Positions 25,769 through 33,348 of a stretch of DNA of 64,000 bases are shown piece after piece. Both the position numbers and the translations under genes were made by a program. This DNA comes from Citrobacter sp. (GTDB lineage: Bacteria > Pseudomonadota > Gammaproteobacteria > Enterobacterales > Enterobacteriaceae): positions 205,399 through 269,398 of the forward strand of contig DXKH01000015.1 in the NCBI GenBank assembly GCA_019415335.1. Direction: 5' to 3'. The notes under the pieces are model-generated. The model searched no databases. It was not told the DNA's origin and saw only the letters and a program-made list of their open reading frames with translations. Every line of letters starts with the position of its first letter. Within the stretch, counting starts at the first letter, position 1.

Positions 25769-26047
25769 ATGAAACGCAAAAACGCTTCGTTACTCGGTAA
25801 TGTTCTCATGGGTTTGGGGTTAGTGGTCATGGTGGGTGGCGTGGGTTACTCCATTTTAAACCAGTTGCCGCAATTTAACCTGCCACAATTTTTCGCTCAT
25901 GGTGCGGTGCTCAGTATCTTTGTCGGTGCCATTCTGTGGCTGGCAGGTGCCCGTGTAGGCGGACATGAGCAAGTCAGTGACCGTTACTGGTGGGTGCGCC
26001 ACTACGACAAACGTTGCCGCCGTAACGATAATCGCCGTCATAGCTAA
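25769..26047 (+). CDS. ychH: YchH stress-response inner-membrane protein
   Basis: A 92-residue protein with two hydrophobic segments (residues about 8-30 and 42-60) and a basic, Arg/His-rich tail. In E. coli ychH is induced by CRP and stress (cadmium, peroxide) and lies between pth and dauA. The start has a GGAGGTGA ribosome-binding site. The 275-base divergent gap from pth is the promoter region of both. In E. coli the next gene is dauA; here the bc1/ABC block intervenes. Confidence 0.93.
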   Translation: MKRKNASLLGNVLMGLGLVVMVGGVGYSILNQLPQFNLPQFFAHGAVLSIFVGAILWLAGARVGGHEQVSDRYWWVRHYDKRCRRNDNRRHS

Positions 26048-26065
26048 TACTTAGCCGCAAGTTAA

Positions 26066-26094
26066 TGACCAGCCAGCATCAGGCTGACTGGTCA
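26066..26094. terminator. hairpin between ychH and cytochrome c1 gene
   Basis: A 12-bp stem with one mismatch (TGACCAG... and ...CTGGTCA) lies between the convergent ychH and cytochrome c1 genes. The T-run is weak, so termination is plausible but not certain. Confidence 0.5.
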
Positions 26095-26118
26095 CAGTTT
26101 GCGATTTCTTTCTCGCGT

Positions 26119-26925
26119 TTAATGTTGTGCGCGTCTTTTCATTCGTCGCAATATCCACAATAACGCCAGTATCATGGCGAGATAACCCATCACGTAAATT
26201 CCCAGATGTTCTCTTGTCTGCCGTTCAGGATCAGCCGCCCAACTCAGAAAGGCCGTCACATCCCGTGCGTACTGTTCTTCTGTTTGCGCGACATGTGATT
26301 CTGACTGCCATTCGATTTCGCCATCCGCCAGCGGTTTTGGCATGTTAATCACCCCACCCGGATAGTAACGATTCGCCTTCAGTTCCGGGTCATCGGGCAG
26401 ATAGCCGGTTAAGAGCGCGAAGAGGTAATCCGCCCCTTGCTCTGTGTAGGGAATCAACGCGTCCAGCAGAAATTGCGGAAAGCCGCGATCGTAGGTTCGG
26501 GCGCGAACGATATAACTCAAATCCACGGGCAGGGCGCCGTTATTCAGGTATCTCGCCTCCTGCTCATTCAGGTAAGGCGAGATAAAACTGTCGTTCAGAG
26601 TACCGTCCCGCTCGCCGGGCTGACCATCATCCTGAATAATCGGGAATACATAGCCGCTGGCGAGATCTTTCGCTTCATCTGTCGTCAGTTCCGGGCCACC
26701 GGGTTTCGTCAGCGTGCGAAACGTCAGGTATTTCATACCGTGGCAGGCCCGGCACTTCTCTTCATAAACCTGCAAGCCGCGCCGCAGTTGCGCCTTATCA
26801 TATTCTCCGGTGAGGCCGCTGAAGCTCCAGTCCTGCCGCGTCGGAACGGCGTCTTGCGCGAATGCTGGCCCCATTGTGAAGAGCACCATCCACAGCATGC
26901 TGTATCGGAGTAATTGTCTTATCAT
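26119..26925 (-). CDS. petC: cytochrome c1 subunit of a cytochrome bc1 complex
   Basis: The 268-residue precursor has a signal peptide (cleavage near AFA-QD) and a c-type heme site CRACH (Cys58, Cys61, His62) in a KCRACHGMKYL context. The sixth-ligand Met is in VINMPKPL, and a C-terminal transmembrane anchor (about 243-262) is followed by a basic tail. This is the layout of bacterial cytochrome c1. It passes electrons from the Rieske centre to a periplasmic acceptor, here probably the pseudoazurin. The start at 26925 is 2 bases after the cytochrome b stop. Maturation needs the Ccm system, expected elsewhere in the genome. It is the last gene of the seven-gene set. Confidence 0.93.
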   Translation of the reverse strand: MIRQLLRYSMLWMVLFTMGPAFAQDAVPTRQDWSFSGLTGEYDKAQLRRGLQVYEEKCRACHGMKYLTFRTLTKPGGPELTTDEAKDLASGYVFPIIQDDGQPGERDGTLNDSFISPYLNEQEARYLNNGALPVDLSYIVRARTYDRGFPQFLLDALIPYTEQGADYLFALLTGYLPDDPELKANRYYPGGVINMPKPLADGEIEWQSESHVAQTEEQYARDVTAFLSWAADPERQTREHLGIYVMGYLAMILALLWILRRMKRRAQH

Positions 26926-26927
26926 CG

Positions 26928-28067
26928 TCAGTCCTGCTTTTCCAGAAAACGCCGACAGGGCAGTACCATTAAAAACCAGGCGAAATACCCGAGCGTCGAC
27001 AGTTGCGATGCCGCGCGGATCCATCCCTCTTCATTACGAATGCCCTCCGTCAGATCGGGCCCCACCAGCGCTTTCGATCCCAGCCACCCCAGAAAACAGG
27101 CGTTTAGCACCCACAGCCAGAAACCCCACTTCACCCATTTGCTGTAGTGGCGAAAACGCGCGCGGGAGGTATCCAGCCAGGGTAGAAAGTAGAAGATCAG
27201 CACCGCTCCACACATTGCCGCCAGCCCGACGAGTTCGTTCGGGAAACAACGCAGAATGGAAAAGAAGGGGAGAAAATACCACTCGGGGGCAACAATCGCC
27301 GGAGTGACCGTGGGATCCGCCGGGATATAGTTATCCGCGCTGCTCAGATAATGGGGTGCGAAGAATAAAAACCAGGCGAACAGCATCAGGAAGAGCGTGA
27401 TTTTAATGGCATCCGAATCTGTGATTCGGTAATCAAAGAGCAGACTGCGGGACGCCTTTTCGCTGAAGGTCCGTTTCATCGCATGGGCAAAGGCCGACTG
27501 GACCGTACGGACGTGGAAAATCGTCACCACTACGACCGCAAAGGGAAGAATAAAGTGCAGAACGAAAAAGCGCCCGAGGGTGGGGGTGCCAGGCGCATAG
27601 CCGCCCACCAGGAAGGTGTACAACCCGTCGCCCACCATCGGGATGGTGCGGGCGAAACTGGTAATCACCGTTGCCGCCCAGTAACTTTTTTGTCCCCAAA
27701 TCAGGCTGTAACCGAGAAACGCGGTCATCATCAGCAGTACGTACAGCGTGACGCTTATCATCCACATTGCGATGTACGGTCTGCGGTAGACGCTGTAATA
27801 CATGCCACGGAAAATGTGCAGGTAGCAGGCGAAGAAAAACAGTGATGCGCCGATGGCGTGCATATTGCGCAGCAGTTCTCCGTGGCTCACCGCGCGCATG
27901 ATGTGAATGATGGAATCAAACGCCCGGTCTGTTGTCGGGACGTAAAACATTGCCAGCACGATGCCGGTCAGTATCTGTATTCCAAGCATCACCAGCAGGA
28001 TCGCGCCGATGGCGAATAGCCATACACCGGCGATGGAGCGTGGGAAAGGAATGCGCCAACGGATCAT
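26928..28067 (-). CDS. petB: cytochrome b subunit of a cytochrome bc1 complex
   Basis: A 379-residue integral membrane protein with eight transmembrane helices. The four heme-b ligands are intact: His70 and His84 in one helix, His171 and His185 in another, each pair separated by 13 residues. The quinol-oxidation-site motif PEWY is at 261-264, and GQKSYWAATVITS corresponds to the conserved cd1 region. All features indicate a working bc1 core, not a remnant. The start at 28067 is preferred over 28088 because it has an AAGGA ribosome-binding site and does not overlap the Rieske gene. Confidence 0.95.
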   Translation of the reverse strand: MIRWRIPFPRSIAGVWLFAIGAILLVMLGIQILTGIVLAMFYVPTTDRAFDSIIHIMRAVSHGELLRNMHAIGASLFFFACYLHIFRGMYYSVYRRPYIAMWMISVTLYVLLMMTAFLGYSLIWGQKSYWAATVITSFARTIPMVGDGLYTFLVGGYAPGTPTLGRFFVLHFILPFAVVVVTIFHVRTVQSAFAHAMKRTFSEKASRSLLFDYRITDSDAIKITLFLMLFAWFLFFAPHYLSSADNYIPADPTVTPAIVAPEWYFLPFFSILRCFPNELVGLAAMCGAVLIFYFLPWLDTSRARFRHYSKWVKWGFWLWVLNACFLGWLGSKALVGPDLTEGIRNEEGWIRAASQLSTLGYFAWFLMVLPCRRFLEKQD

Positions 28068-28068
28068 C

Positions 28069-28623
28069 TCACGCGTCCTTAGCGCCAATACGCACGGTCA
28101 GACCATCAGGATGAAAGGCATACTCAGGAACCGCCAGGTTGGCGGTGGCGGGTCCGCGGGTGACCCGTCCGGAAGTATCAAACTCCGAACCGTGACACGG
28201 GCATATCCAGCCCTGTCCGCCGGGTCTGGCATTGGGGACGCAGCCAGCATGCGGACAATACCCCTGAACAATCAGCCAGTGCGGATAGTCAGACGCGACC
28301 CGTTCGTTGTCCGACTGCGGATCGATAAGCGCGCTGTGGTCGCCCGTGCGGGCGGCGGCAATCTCTTCCGGCGTGCGGTGATGGATGAGGATTAATTTGC
28401 CTTGCCAGATGCGTCTGACGGTTTGCCCCGCGGCGATCCCCGCCAGTGAAACGTCTATCGGCTCATTTTCTCCGCGCGTTGTTTCGTCCGGCCCTAATGC
28501 GGAAATTAACGGCCAGACGGCGGCGGTCCCCCCCGCCGCGCCAACGAATTTTGTCAATTTGCACAGGCAGTTGCGACGTTGTTCCTGTATTTCATCATCC
28601 GACGGTTTGTTCTCCACCACCAC
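28069..28623 (-). CDS. petA: Rieske [2Fe-2S] subunit of a cytochrome bc1 complex
   Basis: A 184-residue protein with an N-terminal RR-type signal-anchor (QRRNCLCKL, then a hydrophobic segment to about residue 44), as in Tat-exported Rieske proteins. Box I is CPHAGC (ligands Cys123, His125; Cys128 for the disulphide) and box II CPCHGS (Cys141 disulphide; ligands Cys143, His144). The set is complete. It starts with GTG at 28623, six bases after a GGGAG ribosome-binding site that follows the pseudoazurin stop directly. The gene order Rieske-cytochrome b-cytochrome c1 is the classical pet/fbc order. Confidence 0.95.
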   Translation of the reverse strand: MVVENKPSDDEIQEQRRNCLCKLTKFVGAAGGTAAVWPLISALGPDETTRGENEPIDVSLAGIAAGQTVRRIWQGKLILIHHRTPEEIAAARTGDHSALIDPQSDNERVASDYPHWLIVQGYCPHAGCVPNARPGGQGWICPCHGSEFDTSGRVTRGPATANLAVPEYAFHPDGLTVRIGAKDA

Positions 28624-28634
28624 AGCACTCTCCC

Positions 28635-29075
28635 TTACTGTTTATCAATGCGTGAATAGATCTCCTGGAAGCGCTTATCGGCGATCCCGGGTGCTGTAAA
28701 CGCGCGATAGCTGTCCGGTAGGGTGGCGTCGCCGACTTTTATCAGCATAACCATCCCTTGCGCATAGTGCGGGGTGCATTTAATGCCGTAGAAGCCCGCG
28801 TTGTCATACTTCACTGCGATCTCCTCATCAATTTTGCCGATAAATCCCGGGTAACCCGCAGGCGACAGTTCAGCAATTGAGGCCGCGTTATGACTCTTAT
28901 GCTTGCGGATAAATTTCACCGTATCGCCTGGCTGAATCTCCAGGTAGTCCGGTTCATAGACCATGGGGCCAGCAGAGCCGCGATTCTTCATCAGCACTTC
29001 GTGGGTTTGTGCGAAGGCTGAGGTGGTGAGGGCCAGCAGACACAACGCTTTCAGGCTCTGTTTGAGATAGTTCAT
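28635..29075 (-). CDS. pseudoazurin (type I blue copper protein)
   Basis: The 146-residue precursor has a signal peptide cleaved near AFA-QT (residue 22). The mature cupredoxin carries all four copper ligands: His62 (HKSHN), Cys100, His103 and Met108 (IKCTPHYAQGM). Pseudoazurins are periplasmic one-electron carriers, in denitrifiers feeding copper nitrite reductase or N2O reductase. Encoded between the ABC ATPase (11-base gap) and the Rieske gene (11-base gap), it is placed to accept electrons from this bc1 complex. The terminal acceptor is not in the window. Confidence 0.92.
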   Translation of the reverse strand: MNYLKQSLKALCLLALTTSAFAQTHEVLMKNRGSAGPMVYEPDYLEIQPGDTVKFIRKHKSHNAASIAELSPAGYPGFIGKIDEEIAVKYDNAGFYGIKCTPHYAQGMVMLIKVGDATLPDSYRAFTAPGIADKRFQEIYSRIDKQ

Positions 29076-29086
29076 GGGGATCTTCC

Positions 29087-29902
29087 TTAGGCTCCTTCAG
29101 GCCGTTGATAACGAATAAAACAGTTCGCTCCCTGGGGTTCGCGCTCGACGATGGCGTCAATGCCAAACCAGGCGGAGAGATTCTCGCGGGTGAAAATGGC
29201 GCAGGGACGCCCCTGCATTTCCAGACGACCGGCTTTCATCACGATGATGCGATCGCAGAACATGGCAGCATGATTGAGATCGTGGAGTGCGGCGATAACC
29301 GTCAGTTTCTCGCGTTTCACCAGGCTGAGTAGACCCATCTGATGTTGAATGTCGAGATGGTTAGTGGGTTCGTCCATCAGTAACAGCTGTGGCTGCTGTG
29401 CGAGCGCGCGGGCAATGTGCAGGCGTTGCTTTTCGCCGCCGGAAAAGGTGTGCCAGCAGCGGTGGCGAAGATGTTGAAGATCAACTTTCTCCAGCATGGT
29501 CTGGACGATATCGTCATCGTTGTCCGACCACGGATTCAGCAGGCTCAGCCACGGAGTTCGCCCGAGCGAGACGGCCTGTAACGCGGTCAGGCGCTCACTG
29601 GTTTCTGCCTGCTGCTCAACCAGCGCGATCTGTTGCGCCAGTTGACGGCGCGAATAGCGATGCAACGCTTTTTGCTGCAACTGGATGTGACCCGCGGTGG
29701 GCTTCAGCAGACCGGCAAGCAGCGAAATTAGCGATGTTTTACCGGAGCCATTGGGGCCAATAATGCCGACAAACTCACCCGGCGCCACGCTGAGTGAGAC
29801 ATCATTGACAATCACTTTGCCTTTCACCTGCCAGTGCAGGCTCTGCGCCTGAATGATGGCATCACCGGCGGCAACAGAAATCGGTACAGGATTAACGGTC
29901 AT
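29087..29902 (-). CDS. ABC importer ATPase (FecE/BtuD type)
   Basis: A 271-residue nucleotide-binding subunit. Walker A GPNGSGKTS begins at 49, the signature is FSGGEKQRLHIARAL, Walker B LLLMDEPTNHLD, and the switch His is in AALHDLNH. The family energises uptake of iron-siderophores, heme or cobalamin. The start at 29902 overlaps the permease stop (ATGA), which implies translational coupling. The longer upstream frame is a shadow of the permease gene. The substrate is inferred only from the cobalamin riboswitch upstream. Confidence 0.93.
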   Translation of the reverse strand: MTVNPVPISVAAGDAIIQAQSLHWQVKGKVIVNDVSLSVAPGEFVGIIGPNGSGKTSLISLLAGLLKPTAGHIQLQQKALHRYSRRQLAQQIALVEQQAETSERLTALQAVSLGRTPWLSLLNPWSDNDDDIVQTMLEKVDLQHLRHRCWHTFSGGEKQRLHIARALAQQPQLLLMDEPTNHLDIQHQMGLLSLVKREKLTVIAALHDLNHAAMFCDRIIVMKAGRLEMQGRPCAIFTRENLSAWFGIDAIVEREPQGANCFIRYQRPEGA

Positions 29903-30966
29903 TTGGTCGGGTTTCCTCTGATCAGAATGATGGCAAATGCGGGCGCACCGACCAGCGCCGTGATCACGCCGATGGGCAGAACCTGCCCCGGGAGCAGCGT
30001 GCGCGAGATAACATCGGCGACGATCAGGAAAATCGCGCCCACCAGCGCACTGACAGGCAGCAGGCGATGGTGTTGATTGCCTACCAGCAGACGGGCGGCG
30101 TGCGGAATCACCAGTCCCACAAAGCCAATTGCACCGACGATGGAGACCATGATGGCCGTCATACCGGTTACGGCGGCAATCAGCACGCCACGGGTGCGTT
30201 TCACCGGAATCCCCAATGAGGCGGCGGACTCCGCGCCAAAGGAGAAAGCATCCAGATGACGGGCATAACAGAAACATATCGCGACGCCCACCAGCGCCGT
30301 GGGGATCGCCAGTATCACATCCGGCCAGCGGACGCCGCTCAGATTGCCGAGCAACCAGAACATAATGCCGCGCGCCTGTTCCGCATTAGCGGAGCGGGTG
30401 ATGATCAGTGAGGTCAGGGCGTTGAACAGTTGTGAACTGGCGATACCGGCGAGAATGATTTGCGTAGTAACCCCACCGCCTTGTCTGCCGCCAGCCGCGA
30501 CGGCCAGCAGGGCCACAAACAAAAAGGCGGTCAGGGCACCAATAAATGCGCCGAACGACATGCTGATCATCCCGGCGCCCAGTCCGGTCAGTGCAACCAA
30601 CACGGCTCCGGTAGAGGCTCCGGCTGATATGCCCAGCAGGTAGGGCTCGGCAAGCGCATTGCGCAGTAACGACTGTAAAACCACACCCGACACGGCCAGG
30701 CAGGCGCCACAGCTGGCGGAGACCAGTGCACGGGTCAAGCGATAGTTCCAGACGATCCCGGCATCCAGCGCATCAACCGGATAATCGGTATCAAACAGAT
30801 GGTTTGCCAGCGTGTTGAGGACGTGCTGCCAGGGAATAAACGTCTCGCCAATGGCGATCCCTGCCAGCAGGACGCCGCACATCAGCACGCTCACCCAGAG
30901 GGCGTGACTGCAAACATTGACCGCTAACCGACTGACGGCGTGACGCGTCCTGCGTAAATCGCTCAT
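29899..30966 (-). CDS. ABC importer permease (FecCD/BtuC type)
   Basis: A 355-residue FecCD-family permease with about ten transmembrane helices. The coupling segment includes GILGISAGAS-like PYLLGISAGAS, and the C-terminal part has GFVGLVIPHAARLL and LPIGVITALVGAPAFAIIL, both typical of the family. It would form the homodimeric channel. I took ATG 30966 over 30990; neither has a strong ribosome-binding site. It lies 65 bases after the binding protein and overlaps the ATPase gene. Confidence 0.92.
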   Translation of the reverse strand: MSDLRRTRHAVSRLAVNVCSHALWVSVLMCGVLLAGIAIGETFIPWQHVLNTLANHLFDTDYPVDALDAGIVWNYRLTRALVSASCGACLAVSGVVLQSLLRNALAEPYLLGISAGASTGAVLVALTGLGAGMISMSFGAFIGALTAFLFVALLAVAAGGRQGGGVTTQIILAGIASSQLFNALTSLIITRSANAEQARGIMFWLLGNLSGVRWPDVILAIPTALVGVAICFCYARHLDAFSFGAESAASLGIPVKRTRGVLIAAVTGMTAIMVSIVGAIGFVGLVIPHAARLLVGNQHHRLLPVSALVGAIFLIVADVISRTLLPGQVLPIGVITALVGAPAFAIILIRGNPTK

Positions 30967-31031
30967 AATGACCTGCGTTTCGGAGTGCATAAAACGCGCC
31001 GGACCCGTCCGGATCTGGCGCGAAACGAGGA

Positions 31032-32084
31032 TTAATGCGCGCCCTGAGGATGCGCTAAGCCATACTCAACGAGGGCATCGGCCAGTTTTTCAACCCCGTC
31101 AATGGTCCTGATACCGGCATTCATGGTCTGCACGTCAATCACGGGTAAATGATCGGCTTTTACGGCGGGGATTAGTTGGGTGACCGGGTCGGATTTCAGA
31201 TAATCCATTTTCACCTGCCAGTCATCGGCCGGGAAACGCCGACGACTCATTTCACCCAGTACGATCACTGACGGTTGGGCTTTGGCGATGGTTTCCCATC
31301 CGACCGTCGGCCACTCTTCGGCGGAATCAATGACGTTTTTGATACCCAGTGTCTGCGCAATCCAGGCCGCAGGCCCCAGTTTCCCGGCGACGTAAGGATC
31401 CAGTTGCAGATCGGCGCTGGAGAACCAGAAGACAGCGGAGACGTTGCTCTCCATCCCGGCAATTTTATTCTTCGCTGCGGTTTCACGGGCTTTGAGGCTG
31501 GCAATCAGTTCGTCGCCCTTATCCTGAACGTCGAAGATCGTCGCCAGGTCGGCCACTTCCTGATAGACCATTGCGATATCAAACATGCCTTTGCGCACGC
31601 CGTCACCGCCATCTTCGTTATCTTTCGCGCAGTCTGCCGGTGCGGTATAGACCGGGACCTTCAGTTCGCTGAACTGTTCATAAGACGCCACCGTGCCCGC
31701 AGGACCGATTTGCCATTCGAACTGGCTGGCGACCAGATCCGGTTTTTTGGCAATAATGCCTTCGAAGCTGGGGATGTTTTGCGCAATAACCGCAATCTTG
31801 TCATTTGCCGCCTTATACGCGTCGGGAACGGGCCCGAACCACAGCGATGTGCCTACCACGCGGTCGGCCAGCCCCAGCGCATACAGGATCTCAGTGCTGT
31901 TTTGTCCTACGGTGGCAACACGTTTTGGTGCTGCGCTAAACGTGATATCCCGACCACAGTTTTTTATCGTCAAGGGATATTCCGTTTTCGCGGCATGAGA
32001 AAGACCTGAGGTGAGAAACAGTGCTGCACCGGCAACAACCAGAAGCGCTTTTTTATAAGGTAAAGAGGTAACATTAGCGTGCAT
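31032..32084 (-). CDS. ABC importer periplasmic binding protein (FepB/BtuF type)
   Basis: A precursor of about 350 residues: signal peptide to about residue 31 (LFLTSGLSHA-AK), then the bilobal helical-backbone fold of class III binding proteins (KRVATVGQNSTEILYALGLADRVVGTS, KPDLVASQ, and a second lobe with WPTVGWETIAKAQPSVIVLG). These proteins bind iron chelates, heme or corrinoids. Riboswitch control suggests a corrinoid or cobalt complex, but the pocket cannot be read by eye. Start codons at 32126, 32102, 32093 and 32084 are in frame; 32084 gives the most usual signal peptide. Confidence 0.9.
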   Translation of the reverse strand: MHANVTSLPYKKALLVVAGAALFLTSGLSHAAKTEYPLTIKNCGRDITFSAAPKRVATVGQNSTEILYALGLADRVVGTSLWFGPVPDAYKAANDKIAVIAQNIPSFEGIIAKKPDLVASQFEWQIGPAGTVASYEQFSELKVPVYTAPADCAKDNEDGGDGVRKGMFDIAMVYQEVADLATIFDVQDKGDELIASLKARETAAKNKIAGMESNVSAVFWFSSADLQLDPYVAGKLGPAAWIAQTLGIKNVIDSAEEWPTVGWETIAKAQPSVIVLGEMSRRRFPADDWQVKMDYLKSDPVTQLIPAVKADHLPVIDVQTMNAGIRTIDGVEKLADALVEYGLAHPQGAH

Positions 32085-32320
32085 TATTATCATCCCGTTC
32101 ATGCCAGAATCTGAACGTCTGGTCATGGATTATGTCGTTCCATATATCGGGAGAGTTCATGACGATAGATGACAGGATATCGTGAAATTTACGCATGACT
32201 TTATGAAAATAAAGAATGTGCATGGTTTAGTCAGAAAACTGATTCACCCTTTCACAGTTACTTATGTCAAATAAATCATCCCATGGACCATCCCGTCCAC
32301 TCAATGGGGCATAAATTTGA
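32085..32320 (-). other. leader between riboswitch and first ABC gene
   Basis: About 236 bases separate the aptamer from the first gene; part of this must be the expression platform. I see no terminator with a clear T-run, so control by ribosome-binding-site access or an undetected terminator are both possible. No reading frame is supported. Confidence 0.5.
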
Positions 32321-32495
32321 CAGCAGGTCTCCTGACTCACGGTAATCAGAATATCGGCCTTCCCATAAAGATTCGCTTTACAGTGACCTGCAACAAAATA
32401 TGTTGCACGAGGATATTCTGCATCCGCCTACAGTTGCGGGGGCAGTCATGGCATGGGATTACAATAATCCGCACCATATTCCTATTCACTACAAT
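32321..32495 (-). ncRNA. cobalamin (AdoCbl-type) riboswitch aptamer
   Basis: Read on the minus strand, this stretch has the ordered elements of a cobalamin aptamer. An AGGAATATGGTG-like 5' part comes first, then the highly conserved CTGCCCCCGCAACTGTA (complement at about 32428-32444), a CACTG element, GGGAAGGC, and finally the B12 box GAGTCAGGAGACCTGC (complement at 32323-32338). Elements and order match Rfam-type cobalamin riboswitches, which shut off the downstream operon when adenosylcobalamin is abundant. It precedes the seven-gene ABC/pseudoazurin/bc1 set on the same strand with no gene between. Confidence 0.95.
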
Positions 32496-32710
32496 GTTGG
32501 TGTAATGAAATGCTGTCGGAAAGGACTGTATCGGCAATGGTTAACAAGATCAATCGCAGAGTGAAATGGGGGTTTAATTGGATTTGTGTAATTTTAGTTC
32601 ATAAATATCATGTAGTTATACATGAATGAATAATAAAATTCGGGATAACTAAACGTAATAATAAAAAGCTAAATGAGAATTGATTGACATTGATCAACTA
32701 ATATTCTTAG

Positions 32711-33226
32711 TCATGATAATTTATGTGATCTCTCCATATGCACTAATTGCCAGTCGTCATGCATATCCATCACTACTTCGAAATCATTCCGTCGCCAGAA
32801 TGAATATCCACCCGGTAAAAAATGGTGGGTATGTAAGTACAATATGTTGTACTGCTGTTGCTCACAGAATGTTTCAGCAAAAGCGAGTAACTGACCCCCA
32901 ATACCTTTTCTGCGAAAACGTTTGTCAACATAACAGCGACAAATTTCTGCCGTCTCTGACAAAATATAACGCCCACGAAGTTCGGCTATGCGGTCGTCAT
33001 ATTGGCAGACGGCGAGAGTGGCAATGAGTTCATGATTTTCGCTCCAGGCGCAGAGCAATACATTCCGCTCCTGCTGAATATACTGCTGTTGTAGGTTAAA
33101 AACATCCTGCCCGGCAGAAGGAATCGGCCTGCCAGCAGCAAAGAATTCATTCAAATGTTGAGTCAGAAATAACTGAACCGCCGGAATATCATCTCCGGCC
33201 ATTTCACGTAGCGTATATGAAATCAC
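32711..33226 (-). CDS. GNAT-family N-acetyltransferase
   Basis: A 171-residue GNAT protein. The acetyl-CoA pyrophosphate loop RFRRKGIGGQLL (Q/RxxGxG/A motif) is near residues 103-114, preceded by the strand ICRCYVD. The substrate is unknown. It is separated from the riboswitch by about 215 bases and transcribed in the same direction, but is upstream of the riboswitch and so not under its control. It belongs to the block found between ychH and dauA. Confidence 0.85.
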   Translation of the reverse strand: MISYTLREMAGDDIPAVQLFLTQHLNEFFAAGRPIPSAGQDVFNLQQQYIQQERNVLLCAWSENHELIATLAVCQYDDRIAELRGRYILSETAEICRCYVDKRFRRKGIGGQLLAFAETFCEQQQYNILYLHTHHFLPGGYSFWRRNDFEVVMDMHDDWQLVHMERSHKLS

Positions 33227-33348
33227 GAGTTGCCACTCTTATTCGCAGGAACAGAAAGCAGATAATAACAACACGGGAGGGGAAAACCAGCGGGCAGAGC
33301 GGAAAATGTTACCGGCCTGTACAGGAACAGACCGGTAACCGCAAAAGA

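Noticed and set aside
29903..30277. N-terminal extension of the ABC ATPase frame
   Set aside because: It overlaps the permease gene in another frame; the ATPase family begins at the ATG at 29902, which is coupled to the permease stop.
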